A stretch of DNA of 64,000 nt, from positions 248,001 through 312,000 of the forward strand of contig JBLWGC010000036.1 of the NCBI GenBank assembly GCA_048772705.1, given 5' to 3'. This DNA is from Leidyana gryllorum EB-2025a (Eukaryota; Apicomplexa). Below the pieces are notes generated by a model. That model did no database searches and was not told the DNA's origin. It saw only the letters and a program-made list of their open reading frames with translations. A program made the translations under genes and the position numbers. This document shows positions 37,366 through 51,382 of the stretch, piece after piece. How positions within the stretch are numbered: position 1 is the first letter of the stretch; each line of letters starts with the position of its first letter.

Positions 37366-38186
37366 TCAGTAAAAAGCTTCGTGCTCGTTTTCCCAATGGA
37401 ACTTGACCCTCTGCCTCATCATATTGATGCCTTTGCCCACTGACTCTTCCACTTTTGGTGTATATTCCGGACACTCCTTGCGGATGAGAGCCACTCGCTT
37501 CAGCACAGCTTGGATATGCTCATCCAAGTTCGCTATTCCTTCCTTTGCTCCGTGCTCTGTAGAGAGTGTGGGTGTGTGATAGTCGGGGCTGGTTTGACGA
37601 CTCACCGCGAGAGGTCACACGGTCTAGATACTCCATTATTTCATTCAGATGGTCGCGCAAATCTTCACAGATGAAGGTTACGTCGAGCAGAGTTGACAGT
37701 TTTAGCCATTCCTGCGCAATCTCGGGATCGGACAGCAATCCGGGGACGGTACGAGCCATCGTATGTAGCTTTTCATACTCGGATTCCCAGAATGCCACAT
37801 TCTGCAGGGAGATGTGGGTTGAATTGTCTCGCGGGGTTCAGGCAGACTCACCACACAGAAGTCAAGAGTGTCGCTCCAATTAGCAGCCAGGATGCCGCGG
37901 CGTAGTCGCTCAGATCTCTTATGAAAACGCTGTTGTTCTAGCGGTCCCGCAGTCTGGGGAGAGACGGCATTGAGCCATGCCGAGTCTTCAATCCAAGTTG
38001 TGCTGACGGGGCGAACAGACTTGGCAGATGATGTCCCTAACCACCCACGTGTCGCCTTGGGCGCGGCGATCCCAGTGTGGAGTGCCGCTGGGCTGGATAG
38101 AGAATTAGTACAGTACAGGCAGGCAGGCAGGAATATACTCACCGTAGGACGAAGGGCAATTTGGAGGAACTTCCAATACTGAGCAT
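37366..38186 (-). CDS. Unrecognised 223-residue protein, possibly mitochondrial
   Basis: Exons 38186-38143, 38092-37852, 37801-37606 and 37556-37366 (all introns 49-51 bases, GT-AG) join in frame. The N-terminus is rich in Ser, Lys and Arg with few acids (MLSIGSSSKLPFVLRPAALH), as in mitochondrial presequences; the rest is mainly amphipathic helix ending KFHWENEHEAFY. No family recognised. It is divergent from MCM3, with 68 bases between starts, and lies 34 bases upstream of PRP19 on the same strand. Confidence 0.7.
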
Positions 38187-38254
38187 TATAGTCGATTAAA
38201 AGTCTTTTCGTATTAATTGTCCACTATTTCCTATTCATAGAACTTTAACGACGA

Positions 38255-41295
<3,041 letters not shown>

Positions 41296-41322
41296 GATTA
41301 GTAATCGAAAAAAAGAATCGGT

Positions 41323-41324
41323 AG
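41323..41324 (+). promoter_or_regulatory. Possible trans-splice acceptor AG directly before the DDX46 ATG
   Basis: The dinucleotide AG abuts the ATG at 41325, in a spacer of only 29 bases after the MCM3 stop, too short for separate 3' and 5' UTRs plus a promoter of ordinary size. The same AG-ATG arrangement is seen at 18739, 31502 and 51382. Spliced-leader addition here is an inference. Confidence 0.35.
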
Positions 41325-44300
41325 ATGGGCGAGGAGGCAGGTTCACCTCCTGCGAAGAGGCCTCGACTGGACGATGAAGGCAGAAACCGTGATAATGATG
41401 AGGCTGAGCGAAAGAAGAGGGAGCGAGCAGAGAAGTTCAGGCAACTGAGAGATGCCAAGAAACGAAAGGAGTCAGATGCACCGCCCCCCCCTCAACCTAC
41501 AGTGGCGGGTCCTACATCGAGACCCACCCCAGTTGTTCCTGCGGCCGTCACTATGCCCGCTGTCGCGCCCAAGGTGGTCATTAGGAAGCCGAATTCCCGT
41601 ATAAGTGTCAATCTGCGGATGGAGGCCGGGCCGCCCCCTCCAGACACTGCAACACCGCGTAGCTGTCGAGATGCGTTTAGTGCTCAGGAAGCGCTTTTTC
41701 AGGAGCTGCTGCCGCATAGTGCATCTGGCCCACTGAGTACCGACGGGAGCTCTCGCTCCGCGTTGCCGCTGGCAGAGTCGGACTCTCTGGACGAATATAT
41801 GCAGCAAGTGGACAAGAGATACCGAGCGGATGTCGTGGACACATTGGAGAGAATGGCACGGACGCAGAGGCGGGAGGAGCGCGTCGCTGCCGCGACCGAA
41901 GCCGCGAGAGCCCAAACTCAACCCAAACAGTCAATTACATTGGATGAAATCTTGGAACACGGCGGAGAGTCAGAAACCCAAGAAGTGGATATCAGCTCTT
42001 TTATGAACGCTCTGCGTCAACACGAGCAGAAAGGCGAAGAGAGCCATTCTCCACCATCAGTCTCCACTCAATCTCAACAGCTGGCGATTCGAGATGAGCA
42101 ACCCCCGCCCCCGTCAAGTCCCGAGCCCGCAGACAGTGATATGGCCAGTCCTCAAGAGGAGCCTCAAAGCAATGACAGCATCCTTTTGGGGGTGGACGAC
42201 GACGAAAATCAACAGGGCGCAATCGATGATTTTCTCAGTGCTCCGGGCGAGCCGGAAGCCTCTTACTTTGACTTGTTGGCGGTAAGCAATAAATGGCGAC
42301 GGAGACTGAGTGCGGTGACATTTTACCTTTCCAGCAACACGGGTCCAAGAAAGAGCTCCAGTTGGTGGACCACTCGAAGATTGACTACGAGGACTTCACC
42401 AAGAATCTCTATATCCAAGTCCGAGAGATCACTCAAATGAAGGATCACGAAGTGGAAGCACTTCGACGAACAAATGGAAACATTCGTGTCCGAGGCAAAG
42501 GGTGTCCGCGTCCGATCAAAGAGTTCTCTCAGTGTGGGCTCAAAGACGCTCTCCTTCAGGTGAATAGACCTGCTGCGATCTGCTCGCAAAAAGTAATCAC
42601 TCGGTAGGTTCTGGCCAAGCGAGGATGCGATGTACCCTTCCCAATCCAGATGCAAGCTATTCCGGCGCTCATGGCAGGTGAGTACACCACCCCCGACCGA
42701 ACCTTAATGGTCATCGTTGGTAGGCCGTAACGTAATAGGCATTGCTGAGACCGGCAGCGGTAAAACGTTGGCCTACTTGCTACCACTTCTACGACATGTC
42801 TTGGCGCAACGCCCTCTCGCCGACGGTGAAGGACCTATCGGTCTCATAATCACTCCCACTCGGGAGTTAGCCCAGCAAATCGCTCAAGAAGCCAAGAGGT
42901 ACTGCAATGCTGTCAAACTACGGTGTGCATTGGTCTATGGAGGTGGTGGAATTGGAGCTCAGCTCTCCGAGTTAAAAAGAGGAGCCGAAATTGTAGTCGG
43001 TACACCAGGAAGGATCACTGAAGTTCTCACAATCAACCGTGGGCGCATATGCAATCTTCGGGTAAGGCGCGCTCGGCACATTGAACCTGAAACTTCCATC
43101 AAATCAGCGTGTCACCTTCCTGGTTCTCGATGAGGCAGACAGAATGTTCGACTACGGATTCGGACCTCAAGTAGAGCGTATAATGAGTGAGTGGTCTCCC
43201 ATGGTCACCAGTTGTCACTGTGCCGCCTAATAGGTAATGTGCGACCCGATGCCCAGATGGCCATGTTCTCGGCAACCTTTCCGGCCATAATCGAAGGTGA
43301 GCCCATCTCCTCCTCCAACTGGCATCTCCTTCACAGGGTTGGCCCGTAAATGTATGTATAAACCATTGGAGATCATCGTGGGCGAGAAAGGCCGAACTGC
43401 GAGCACAGTGACTCAATATGTCGAGGTGATGCCAGACAAAGAGGCCAAGTTTCTGCGGTGAGTGTGTTCGGGCCGTCTCCCACACACACACTGTTCTCCT
43501 CAGTTTATTGAAGATACTCGGCGAATGGTACGACCACGGTGAGTCTATCCTTATTTTCGCGAGTCGCCAAGTGGAGGTGGATGAGTTGGCTCTGCATCTC
43601 GGAAAGTTTGGATACGACTGTCTCATTCTGCACGGTGGTCAAGATCAAGAGGAACGAGAACTCGCCCTCGACGACTTTAAACACAAACGCAAAACAATCC
43701 TGGTGGCAACCAGTATTGCTTCTCGCGGTTTGGATGTGAGATCTGTCGTGTTAGTCGTCAACTATACTCCTCCCGATCACTTGGAGGACTATGTCCACCG
43801 CATCGGGAGAACAGGGAGAGCCGGCAACATTGGGGTGGCATACACTTTCTTCACTCCTGATGAAGCTGACAAAGCCATGGATGTCGAACGTGCACTGTCT
43901 GAATCAGGTCAGAGAGTGCCTGAAGCTTTACACAGTCTCGTCGAGGAATACCAAGCCCAGCTGCAGGGCGGCACTGTGAGGCATCGCAAAGTCAAAGGCT
44001 TCGGGGGACGCGGGTATAAGTTCACCGCTGCAGAGCGGAGTGCCCAACAAGAAGCGAAGCAGTACTGGAAAAAGGAGCTTGGTAGGCGAAACTCTCAAGG
44101 GGCACCGCAGTACACACACACTCTGTTTGTGCAGGTATTGGCGAGGAAGCCGTGGAGGAGGAGAATCCGGACGGCGACGGCGCTGGCTCGTCTGAGACAG
44201 CCGGAGGGTCATCTGTTGGACCGAGCAGTGGGGGAGCGGGACTTCCGTTGCGGCCGCCCGCGCCTCCTCCTCCTTCAGGTGGCAGCACGCCCAATGCGGC

Positions 44301-45030
44301 TCCAGCCACGCCGTCCGCCAATGCCGCTGGGCCCGGGAACATACAACCCAATATTTGGGAGGAGATCAACGCTCAGGCGGTGGCATTGGTCAACAACTGG
44401 ACTGCTGCAATTCTTGATCCTGCTCAGAAAGCTCAACAGGTCGAGAGTCTGGTGCCTGCTATACGGCAGATCATCGCACAACGTCATTCACTTCCCGTCG
44501 GCGGTGTTCCGGTCGCTGCTAATGGGCGTCCAATGCCCAATGTTTCTCAGATGGTCCAGGACGCAATCCAACCCCTCAAAGCTGGCCTTCCCAAGGGAAC
44601 TGCCCGTCCACTTTCCCAGGCCGAATATATAGACCCTGTTACGAACAATTTCGTCACCTCCATATCCATAAATGATTATCCTGCTCAGGCGCGGCACAAG
44701 GTTTCGCAAAAGGTGAGTGTGGACACACGTGTGCTGACTGACACTCGACTTCAGGAAACATTGAACCGCATATCGGAATCTACGGGCGCCGCTCTTCAGG
44801 TTCGCGGCGTCTACATCGATCCCGATCGACGACGGGCGGCCCCAATTCAATTAGGAGCAAAGGAGCTCCATATAGAAATCATAGCTCCAACACAAGTGGG
44901 AGCTCAGCGCGCTAGGTGAGTTGGCTGAGAAACTGAACTCAACTTGTGTGTGAACAGACGTGAGCTTCACTCCATTTTGGAGACAGTGGCCAAGAAGCAG
45001 CTAAACGCCCCATCCAATGGCCGATGGTGA
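41325..45030 (+). CDS. DDX46: DEAD-box RNA helicase DDX46/Prp5
   Basis: Spliceosomal ATPase acting in U2 snRNP branch-site recognition. Exons 41325-42281, 42335-42559, 42608-42677, 42724-43061, 43108-43186, 43234-43296, 43337-43457, 43504-44081, 44135-44712, 44755-44915 and 44958-45030; 1080 residues. After a charged, low-complexity N-terminus come the Q motif ([11 protein letters not shown]...PIQMQAIP), motif I AETGSGKT, Ia [12 protein letters not shown], motif II DEAD in [15 protein letters not shown], motif III FSATFP and motif [12 protein letters not shown]. The C-terminal domain ([33 protein letters not shown]) is the one specific to DDX46, so it is not a generic DEAD-box protein. The stop is 81 bases from the converging CDC45 stop. 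Confidence 0.95.
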
Positions 45031-45111
45031 TCGATCACACGAGCGCGAGTGAGTATCACTCTCTATTAGTAGACCAGCTCCCCAGCACCAATCTATAAAG
45101 CAATTATCTAT

Positions 45112-47344
45112 CTATAAAGCTCCCGCCGTCGGTATTTTGCGTCGCTTGGTGGTCTGGACCTTGGGAGAGCTGCTAATGTGTTGGCGTTTCCGACTGGTGC
45201 CTGGTCTCGACACCGGCTCGCCGTTCCGTTCCCCATTCCGATTGGCCGCCGCTTTCCTCACTCCCTTTCGCTTTGTGGGGGGAGGCAGATATTGTCGAAA
45301 TAAAGCCGTCGCCATCGACTTGGGTATCTTGAGCCGGGAGGTCGTAAACCCTGCCGTCCGCACGTAATTATCGAGAGAGAGACAGACAGCCACTGCCTGC
45401 ACTCACCGAGATGAGTGACCTTGTCTGCAGCTGTCATGTCTGCAATTAGTCGCATTCCTTCCGGCAGCCGACTGTTCAATGGTTGCTTGTGACCCAGACG
45501 GCGGCCATCATTACGCTTACTCTACCAAGTCTCGGTGACAGTTTGCCCTGTAAGACACCAGCACCGCTTGTTGGGCCCGCGCGTTTGGGGAAATCCCGAC
45601 AATGAGGACCTGCGGTGACCTCGCGAGGTTCCCACCCGACACAATCCGGGTGAGGATTCCACACGCTCGTCGCATCGCAAAGTGGGAGGACGCCAACTCT
45701 GGCACCAAGTCTTCATCGACATAACCCTCCAGAATGCCTTTTTGTCCCGCCAGCAGATCGCGGGCAACTGTACGACTTGCGTTCCGTCGCGTGATGAGCC
45801 TCTCCACCTGCGTGCGAAGCGGGGAAACGACTTTTCCTTTATAGCCACAATTGCTTACCAACTGATGCATGTCGCGGCTGACTTTGAGGGCGTGGCGAGA
45901 CAGCAGTAGAATGCTGGGAGCGTGAGGCCACTCTTCAGATCCGGAGAGGCTGTCAACGCAATTGCATTCACACACACACGAACACACACATCCATCAATA
46001 CCTCTCCAACAACTTGAGACAGTGCATGAACCGTCGCAGCTGAGAACTGGCGTGCGACGCTGCTCGTTGGGGCTTTTTGACCTCTTCAAGGGCGAGCCGC
46101 TCGGTGTCTTCGGCCTCCGCCGCTGTTATAGATGCATGGCTTTCGGTGTCCCCCCTAATGCTGCCCACCACAAAGCGTGTCCATTGTCATGGCGTGGCCC
46201 AGGAGCAGCGAGAAGTCGATGTTGGTGATAAAGTCGGGGAGATCTTTCTGCATTGGAAGAATAGGGGCAAAGCTGTATTGGTCTGTAGCCATCACTTTTA
46301 CAGAGCAGACGGCCAACTGGGAACTGGAGGGTATTTCTCACCTCGACAAGTGTGACATAGAACGCTGGCACCGTCACGTCAAACTTGAGTTGGGCCGTCA
46401 TGGGGTTGTTAGCCACGAGCTTGGTGAGTGCCGCCCTGCACACGTCATGGGCAGCCAGCGAAAGAAGGCCCTCACGGTAGAGTATTTCTCACTGCTTTCT
46501 TGACGGCTATATATTTCCATCGAGCAGGCAGGGGCTCACCAAGACAACTCGATCTGCGACCGCCGCCCATGAAGCCTACTTGGTGGTCAATATCTCCGTC
46601 TACAACCTGATGTAACGGGGTCGGTTACCTTGTCGAGTTGCATTTCGAGTCGGAACGACCCAAGATCAATGTGCAGATCACGCCGAGATCCAACGTTGAA
46701 TACCTATGCGACCATTGCGGGACAATTTCAACGTTCTCTCACTCGTGTGGCCACAAAGAACGGACAACTTTGCACTGCTTCGCCTATGGAGGTGAAGCGC
46801 ATCAGCGGCATGAAGACCTCTTTGGGCTCAAAGCCAACACGAGAGGTGTCTCCAGAGCTCCGACATTCGCTGCGGGCTGCATAATGGAGAAGCAGAGGGG
46901 GCGAGAGAAAGTTTCTCACCTATCTTTGATACTCTTATACTCGTCGGCCAGTTGCTGAGTATATGTCTCATACTCGTCCCGCGATAGCGAATGGTTGACC
47001 AGATGGTAGGCAATACCAATCGAGGTGGTCCTGGGATTGGGACAGATTCATTATTCCGCGCGTGTCTCTCCTCAGACGTAACATACCAAATGCTCTGGAT
47101 CGTCTCGCATCCGGCGTCTCTCAGCGCCTCTGCTATGATTGCGCACGAAGGAGCAGCGAAAAACTCGCCCCCAGTTGACGCCAGACACCCAAATAGACCT
47201 TCAGATGTGACCAAATCTGTTTCTTTCGATAACGTTAATCCATGCTCCAGATTCTCGGAGATTAGAGTCAACTCGTCGGCAGAGACGCACAAATGACATA
47301 AGGTCTGTTAAGATTATATCAGATACTGACTGAATGGGGGCGAT

Positions 47345-47395
<51 letters not shown>

Positions 47396-47932
47396 GGAAG
47401 AGTTCTTAGTGCAGTGCGGGGTAGTCCGGTGTTCAACGTACGTCTACCGTGTCATTTGGCAGCGATGTCTGACAGTACAGCGGATCGATTGGTCGATTAA
47501 AGTCAACAATGAACCAGTGATGAGTGTCGGAAACTTGTTGTTGTCGTTGTTGATGGGGAGGAGCCGAGTCCATGTCACTTTGCAATAATAGGACGCGGAG
47601 ATCATGTCGAGCTCCCATATTGATGAAAATAATCCCAGGTGTCAGGACATTGCGAGCCTCGCAGAGGGCGTAGACATTTCGGAGCTCAGCATAATCGGCC
47701 ACAACATATAATCGGACGAGAACACCCAAGTGATCTGTCAGAAACCTCTACTCCGAACGTTGGGTTGGGAAAGATTGATATATACCTGGAGGATGAACAC
47801 CGAGCATAGGGCGTCAACATCAGTCGAAGAGAAAATTGTGGTAGACCTGCCAGTACATCCGTGGGCAATTAGCTTGGGGAAAAAAAGGCTGGGCGGAATC
47901 AGCAAGTCATTCAGCAGACTGGAGCTGCTCAT
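45112..47932 (-). CDS. CDC45: Replication initiation factor CDC45
   Basis: CMG helicase subunit. Fourteen exons: 47932-47786, 47747-47442, 47304-47087, 47030-46920, 46869-46743, 46703-46629, 46606-46540, 46487-46342, 46247-46169, 46122-46002, 45949-45859, 45807-45559, 45521-45407 and 45350-45112; 696 residues, all joins in frame. Diagnostic pieces are SSTDVDALCSVFILQ, GIIFINMGARHDLRVLLL and the FIVDFNRPIDPLY segment of the DHH-like fold, then IWTTSIGIAYHLV and FMPLMRFTSIGEAV. The sequence is divergent, and several internal joins rest on frame and weak similarity. The C-terminus has an extra basic tail (TKRKGVRKAAANRNGER). Its ATG overlaps that of the TBC gene on the other strand. Confidence 0.85.
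47347..47393 (+). repeat. (GT)n microsatellite in a CDC45 intron
   Basis: About 23 perfect GT units on the plus strand, reading (CA)n in the 137-base second intron (47441-47305) of CDC45, which is the longest intron of that gene. Confidence 0.95.
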
Positions 47933-49411
47933 GCTGGTTGACTTGCAGATATTTTTGTTCAAGCTTTTCGGATGGAATGCGGGAGTGTCAGGCTTGCGAA
48001 GCTCAAGTCTTTCTGCGACGCCAAGCGACCCCCCCTCGGTAAGTTTAATCAGTCCACAGCACCCATTCGCTCTCCCATCAGACGACCTCAAGAGTTTTGC
48101 GTGGTGCGGGTTACCTGATGGCACGTCTTTCAAAGAACGCGCCCTGATATGGAATGTCATGTTGGGCTATCTGCCAGTCGATGCAGTCGGCCGTGAGAGT
48201 GGTGAGTGCAGCCGCCAAACTCGCATATCCGACCCACCGATCGCGTGCCGCGCACAGTTCTGCAGTCAAAACGTCGAAAGTACCATCAAAGCGTCGATAT
48301 GTACTTTGGGGCCTATGTTGACTATGCCGACTCTGAGACCGAGGACCCCTCAGACGGAGAGGACGGCAAAACGGAGCCTCCCACCAGGCGCACTGGGTCT
48401 CGTTCGGACCTGCAATCAGACGCTTCTCCGGCTACACTCCCCTCCGTCCCCGCTGGGAGTATCGATCTCAAGCAGTTAAGGCAAATTCGAGCCGATCTTG
48501 CCCGGACACGTCCCCGCGGATTCGAAAAGCTCTTTTCGAATCGGAGAGTGCAATTTGTATTAACACGTTCGCTGTATATATGGGGAATCAAACATCCAGC
48601 CGCTGGCTACGTTCAAGGCATTAATGATCTGCTCGTCCCATTCTTCATCGTCTATCTCCTTGCCGAGCTTGAGGAAGCCGCCGCAGGAGGGGGGTGTCTG
48701 GTATCGCTCGACTCCCTCACCAGTCCTGACGAGAGACTGCTTGCCGATATGCCTCAAGCCCTCCTGAACGCTGAGGCCGATAGTTACTTTGCCTTCGATG
48801 CACTAATCGGCGACATACAGGTACGACGAGTGTCATTCTTCTTCGATCTATCTGTCTGTCATTCCCTGTGGTCAATAGGATTTTTACATAAGCGGCCAGC
48901 CAGGGATCAACAGAGAGATGGAGACTCTGAAAGCCATAGTTCGACGAACTAAGCCCACTTTGGCGAGCCATCTGGACAGAGAAGGGGTGTCATTTCGAGA
49001 CTTTGCCTTTCGATGGTACAATTGCCTGATGACTCGCGAGCTGCCGCCGGGGGCCATCATTCTGTTGTGGGACACATTCCTAGCTGAAGGCCTCGAGAAT
49101 CTGCCCTCCCTACTGAACTACATTTGCGCAGCCTTCATTGGGCGCTTCGAAAACGATCTGACGGCACAGTCCAGCTTCCAAGAGGTAGGCGGAGAGGCGT
49201 TCTTTACAGTGACAATTGCTTTACTGTTGACTGTAGATTATGATATTCATCCAGAACCCTCCGTCGCAGGACTGGGAGACTGGCGACATACGTGCTTTGA
49301 CGTCCGAAGCGTAAGTGGTTCGATATAACGATAGCATCACATCGTCGTGTCTATAACAGATTCGTCCTAAAAAGCCTCTTTGAGAATTCGCCTAATCAGT
49401 TGGCGGCCTGA
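47931..49411 (+). CDS. TBC-domain Rab GTPase-activating protein, TBC1D22-like
   Basis: Exons 47931-48201, 48258-48820, 48879-49184, 49237-49310 and 49360-49411 give 421 residues. The TBC catalytic arginine finger fits IRADLART (IxxDxxR) and the glutamine finger is in GYVQG; SLYIWGIKHPAAGYVQGIND, FRWYNCLMTRELP and LLWDTF follow in the usual order. An acidic Ser-rich insert (SETEDPSDGEDGK) separates the first helices from the finger. The N-terminal half (LPDGTSFKERALIWNVMLGY) and C-terminus (EAFVLKSLFEN) match TBC1D22 best. The ATG sits in a CATG shared with CDC45, and the CDS end overlaps the converging secreted-protein gene by 16 bases. Confidence 0.9.
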
Positions 49412-50154
49412 GTCGGGTATTTGACCAACAATCTGACCGGCTCTCCTGCGGTGGTCTGTTGCTCCAATTGAGCGAGCGCGGATTGATCAATCACCGGAGC
49501 ATCAATACGAGCAAGTGCAGACTCGAGTGCAGATGAGGCCTTCAGCGGCTTCTCAAGCACAAGCAGAGCACGCGGCTTCTCCAGCGCTTCGGGTTGCTCC
49601 TTAATAAGAGTCATGAGCATCCCTTCCTTGACATTGGGAACTTCGGATGTGAAGAGGTGACGGCCACGCTCGGCCGGAATCTCAATGTTGAGATTCTCGG
49701 TACCTACGGGCGGCACAGAGAGCCCAACGATGGATTCGTCAGCTGATGCGGCCGTGGACGCCCAGATCAAACCGGTCGAGACCAACTCAGCGTAGGGTGA
49801 GGTGGAGGGGTCTGTGGGTTTGAGGAGAGCAGATGCTTGGACGGCTCGAAGGTTCCCGTTTTGAGCGAGAGCCCGAACTGGTGATGGCAACACGGGGAAG
49901 TCAGCGGGTGTGGCATCAAATGTCCAATGGTCGATCTGATATTCGTTGCCGTCCAGAGCAATGCCACATTGGAACTGATCAGATGGCTTCAAGGTGATAG
50001 AGTCGGCTAACGGGCGGGACAAAAGGATAGGAACCGTGGCTGCAGGATTGCACAAGACACTAATCTCAATATCGCGACGGTCGCCTTCCGCTGGAGTCAC
50101 CAACCGGCCTTCAGTGGCAACGATACAAAGTAGCAGAGCGTAAGCAGCAATCAT
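49396..50154 (-). CDS. Unrecognised secreted protein
   Basis: Single-exon frame of 252 residues with a clear signal peptide (MIAAYALLLCIVATEG) and no later membrane helix or GPI-type tail, so secretion or a lumenal site is likely. Only two cysteines occur in the mature part. No family is recognised. Its last 16 coding bases lie inside the last exon of the TBC gene on the opposite strand, and it is divergent from CAF1 with 138 bases between starts. Confidence 0.7.
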   Translation of the reverse strand: MIAAYALLLCIVATEGRLVTPAEGDRRDIEISVLCNPAATVPILLSRPLADSITLKPSDQFQCGIALDGNEYQIDHWTFDATPADFPVLPSPVRALAQNGNLRAVQASALLKPTDPSTSPYAELVSTGLIWASTAASADESIVGLSVPPVGTENLNIEIPAERGRHLFTSEVPNVKEGMLMTLIKEQPEALEKPRALLVLEKPLKASSALESALARIDAPVIDQSALAQLEQQTTAGEPVRLLVKYPTQAAN

Positions 50155-50292
50155 TATGCTTAGCTTTTGAGTGTTCTTGAGGTGTTCGAGCGACTCGGAC
50201 TTATATTGTAAATCATTCTGACAACTAGATCGCCCAGAGGTTTTCCGCCGAAAAACATCTCTCTCTTAGTCTCGCGAATTTGTGAATCGTGA

Positions 50293-51186
50293 ATGGCAGC
50301 CTCGCCCATACAACAAGTGTGGAGGTCAAACCTACGTAAGTATCATCATTATATCTCACTCTGTGATGAAATGGCACCACAGACTCCGCCATAGTACAGA
50401 TATCCCAACTCATTGATCAATTTCCCTTCGTGGCCGTGGATACTGAATTTCCTGGAGTAGTTGCCAGACCAATTGTTGATCATGACAGAGTATATAAAAC
50501 CATAAAGTGCAACGTTGACCAACTGAAACTCGTCCAAGTCGGCCTCAGCTTAGCAAACGCTAACGGGGTGAAACCACTAGGAACCAGTACATGGCAGTTC
50601 AACTTCCATTTCGACCCCAGGTAGGCTGACAGTGCCCCCAAAGACTCAAATCGGTCTCCACTGGCAGTCACGACACCTGCTCAGAAGAATCGCTGGAGTT
50701 CCTGGAGGCAACTGGGGTCAGCTTCCGGCAACACAAAGATGACGGGATTGACGGTTACGAGTTTGCTAGTCTGCTGATGACCAGCGGATTAGTTTTGAAT
50801 AATTCAGTCACTTGGATAAGCTTTCATGGCGCGTACGACTTTGCATACTTGCTCAAGGTAAGCCACACGCAAATAAACACACATGAATGTGCAATATCGA
50901 CCCCAAGCTGCTGACTGGTCGTCCACTCCCGTACGACAGTGCACAATTTTTCCGTCTGATGGACGACTACTTCCCCCGCGTATTCGACATCAAGAGTCTG
51001 CTTAGCCCTATGCTCCCTGTCGAAAGCTCACTTCGTACTGCCTGTGTCAGTATGGGAGTGATGCGTGAGGGAGTGGAACATCAGGCTGGCCCTGACAGCT
51101 TGACGACTTGCCATCTGTTCTTTCGCTTGGGAGGGCGTCGTAGGTGGACCAGTATGGCACCAACTGGAGTTTTCGGAGCTGTGTGA
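50293..51186 (+). CDS. CAF1: CAF1/CNOT7-like deadenylase (POP2)
   Basis: Catalytic subunit of the CCR4-NOT complex that shortens mRNA poly(A) tails. Exons 50293-50335, 50383-50620, 50668-50857 and 50908-51186 give 249 residues. The DEDD nuclease residues are visible: D and E in VAVDTEFPGVVARP, D in WISFHGAYDFAYLL, and D in HQAGPDSLTT; GTSTWQFNFHFDP and LLMTSGLVLN are family hallmarks. The segment after the last motif is short and does not resemble the usual C-terminus, so a small final exon may be missing from this model. Confidence 0.92.
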
Positions 51187-51382
51187 TAGTAGCAATTGCC
51201 CAAATAATAATAGGCGTTGGGGACAGCGACTTCGCACACACACAGATATAGTTATTTTGAGAAGAGGAAATTGTACCTGTTGTTGAGTTGTGTGATCTTC
51301 TTTGGCTTTCACCTTCAAAGCATTTTTCTTTGAGTGAAGTGCCACACAGGCTTTTTCTGGACTATATTTGCCTCTTACTAAG

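Noticed and set aside
45258-45479. Alternative CDC45 C-terminus reading straight through the last donor
   Set aside because: Splicing at 45406 to 45350 keeps frame and gives a tail with better resemblance to the family; the read-through translation looks random.
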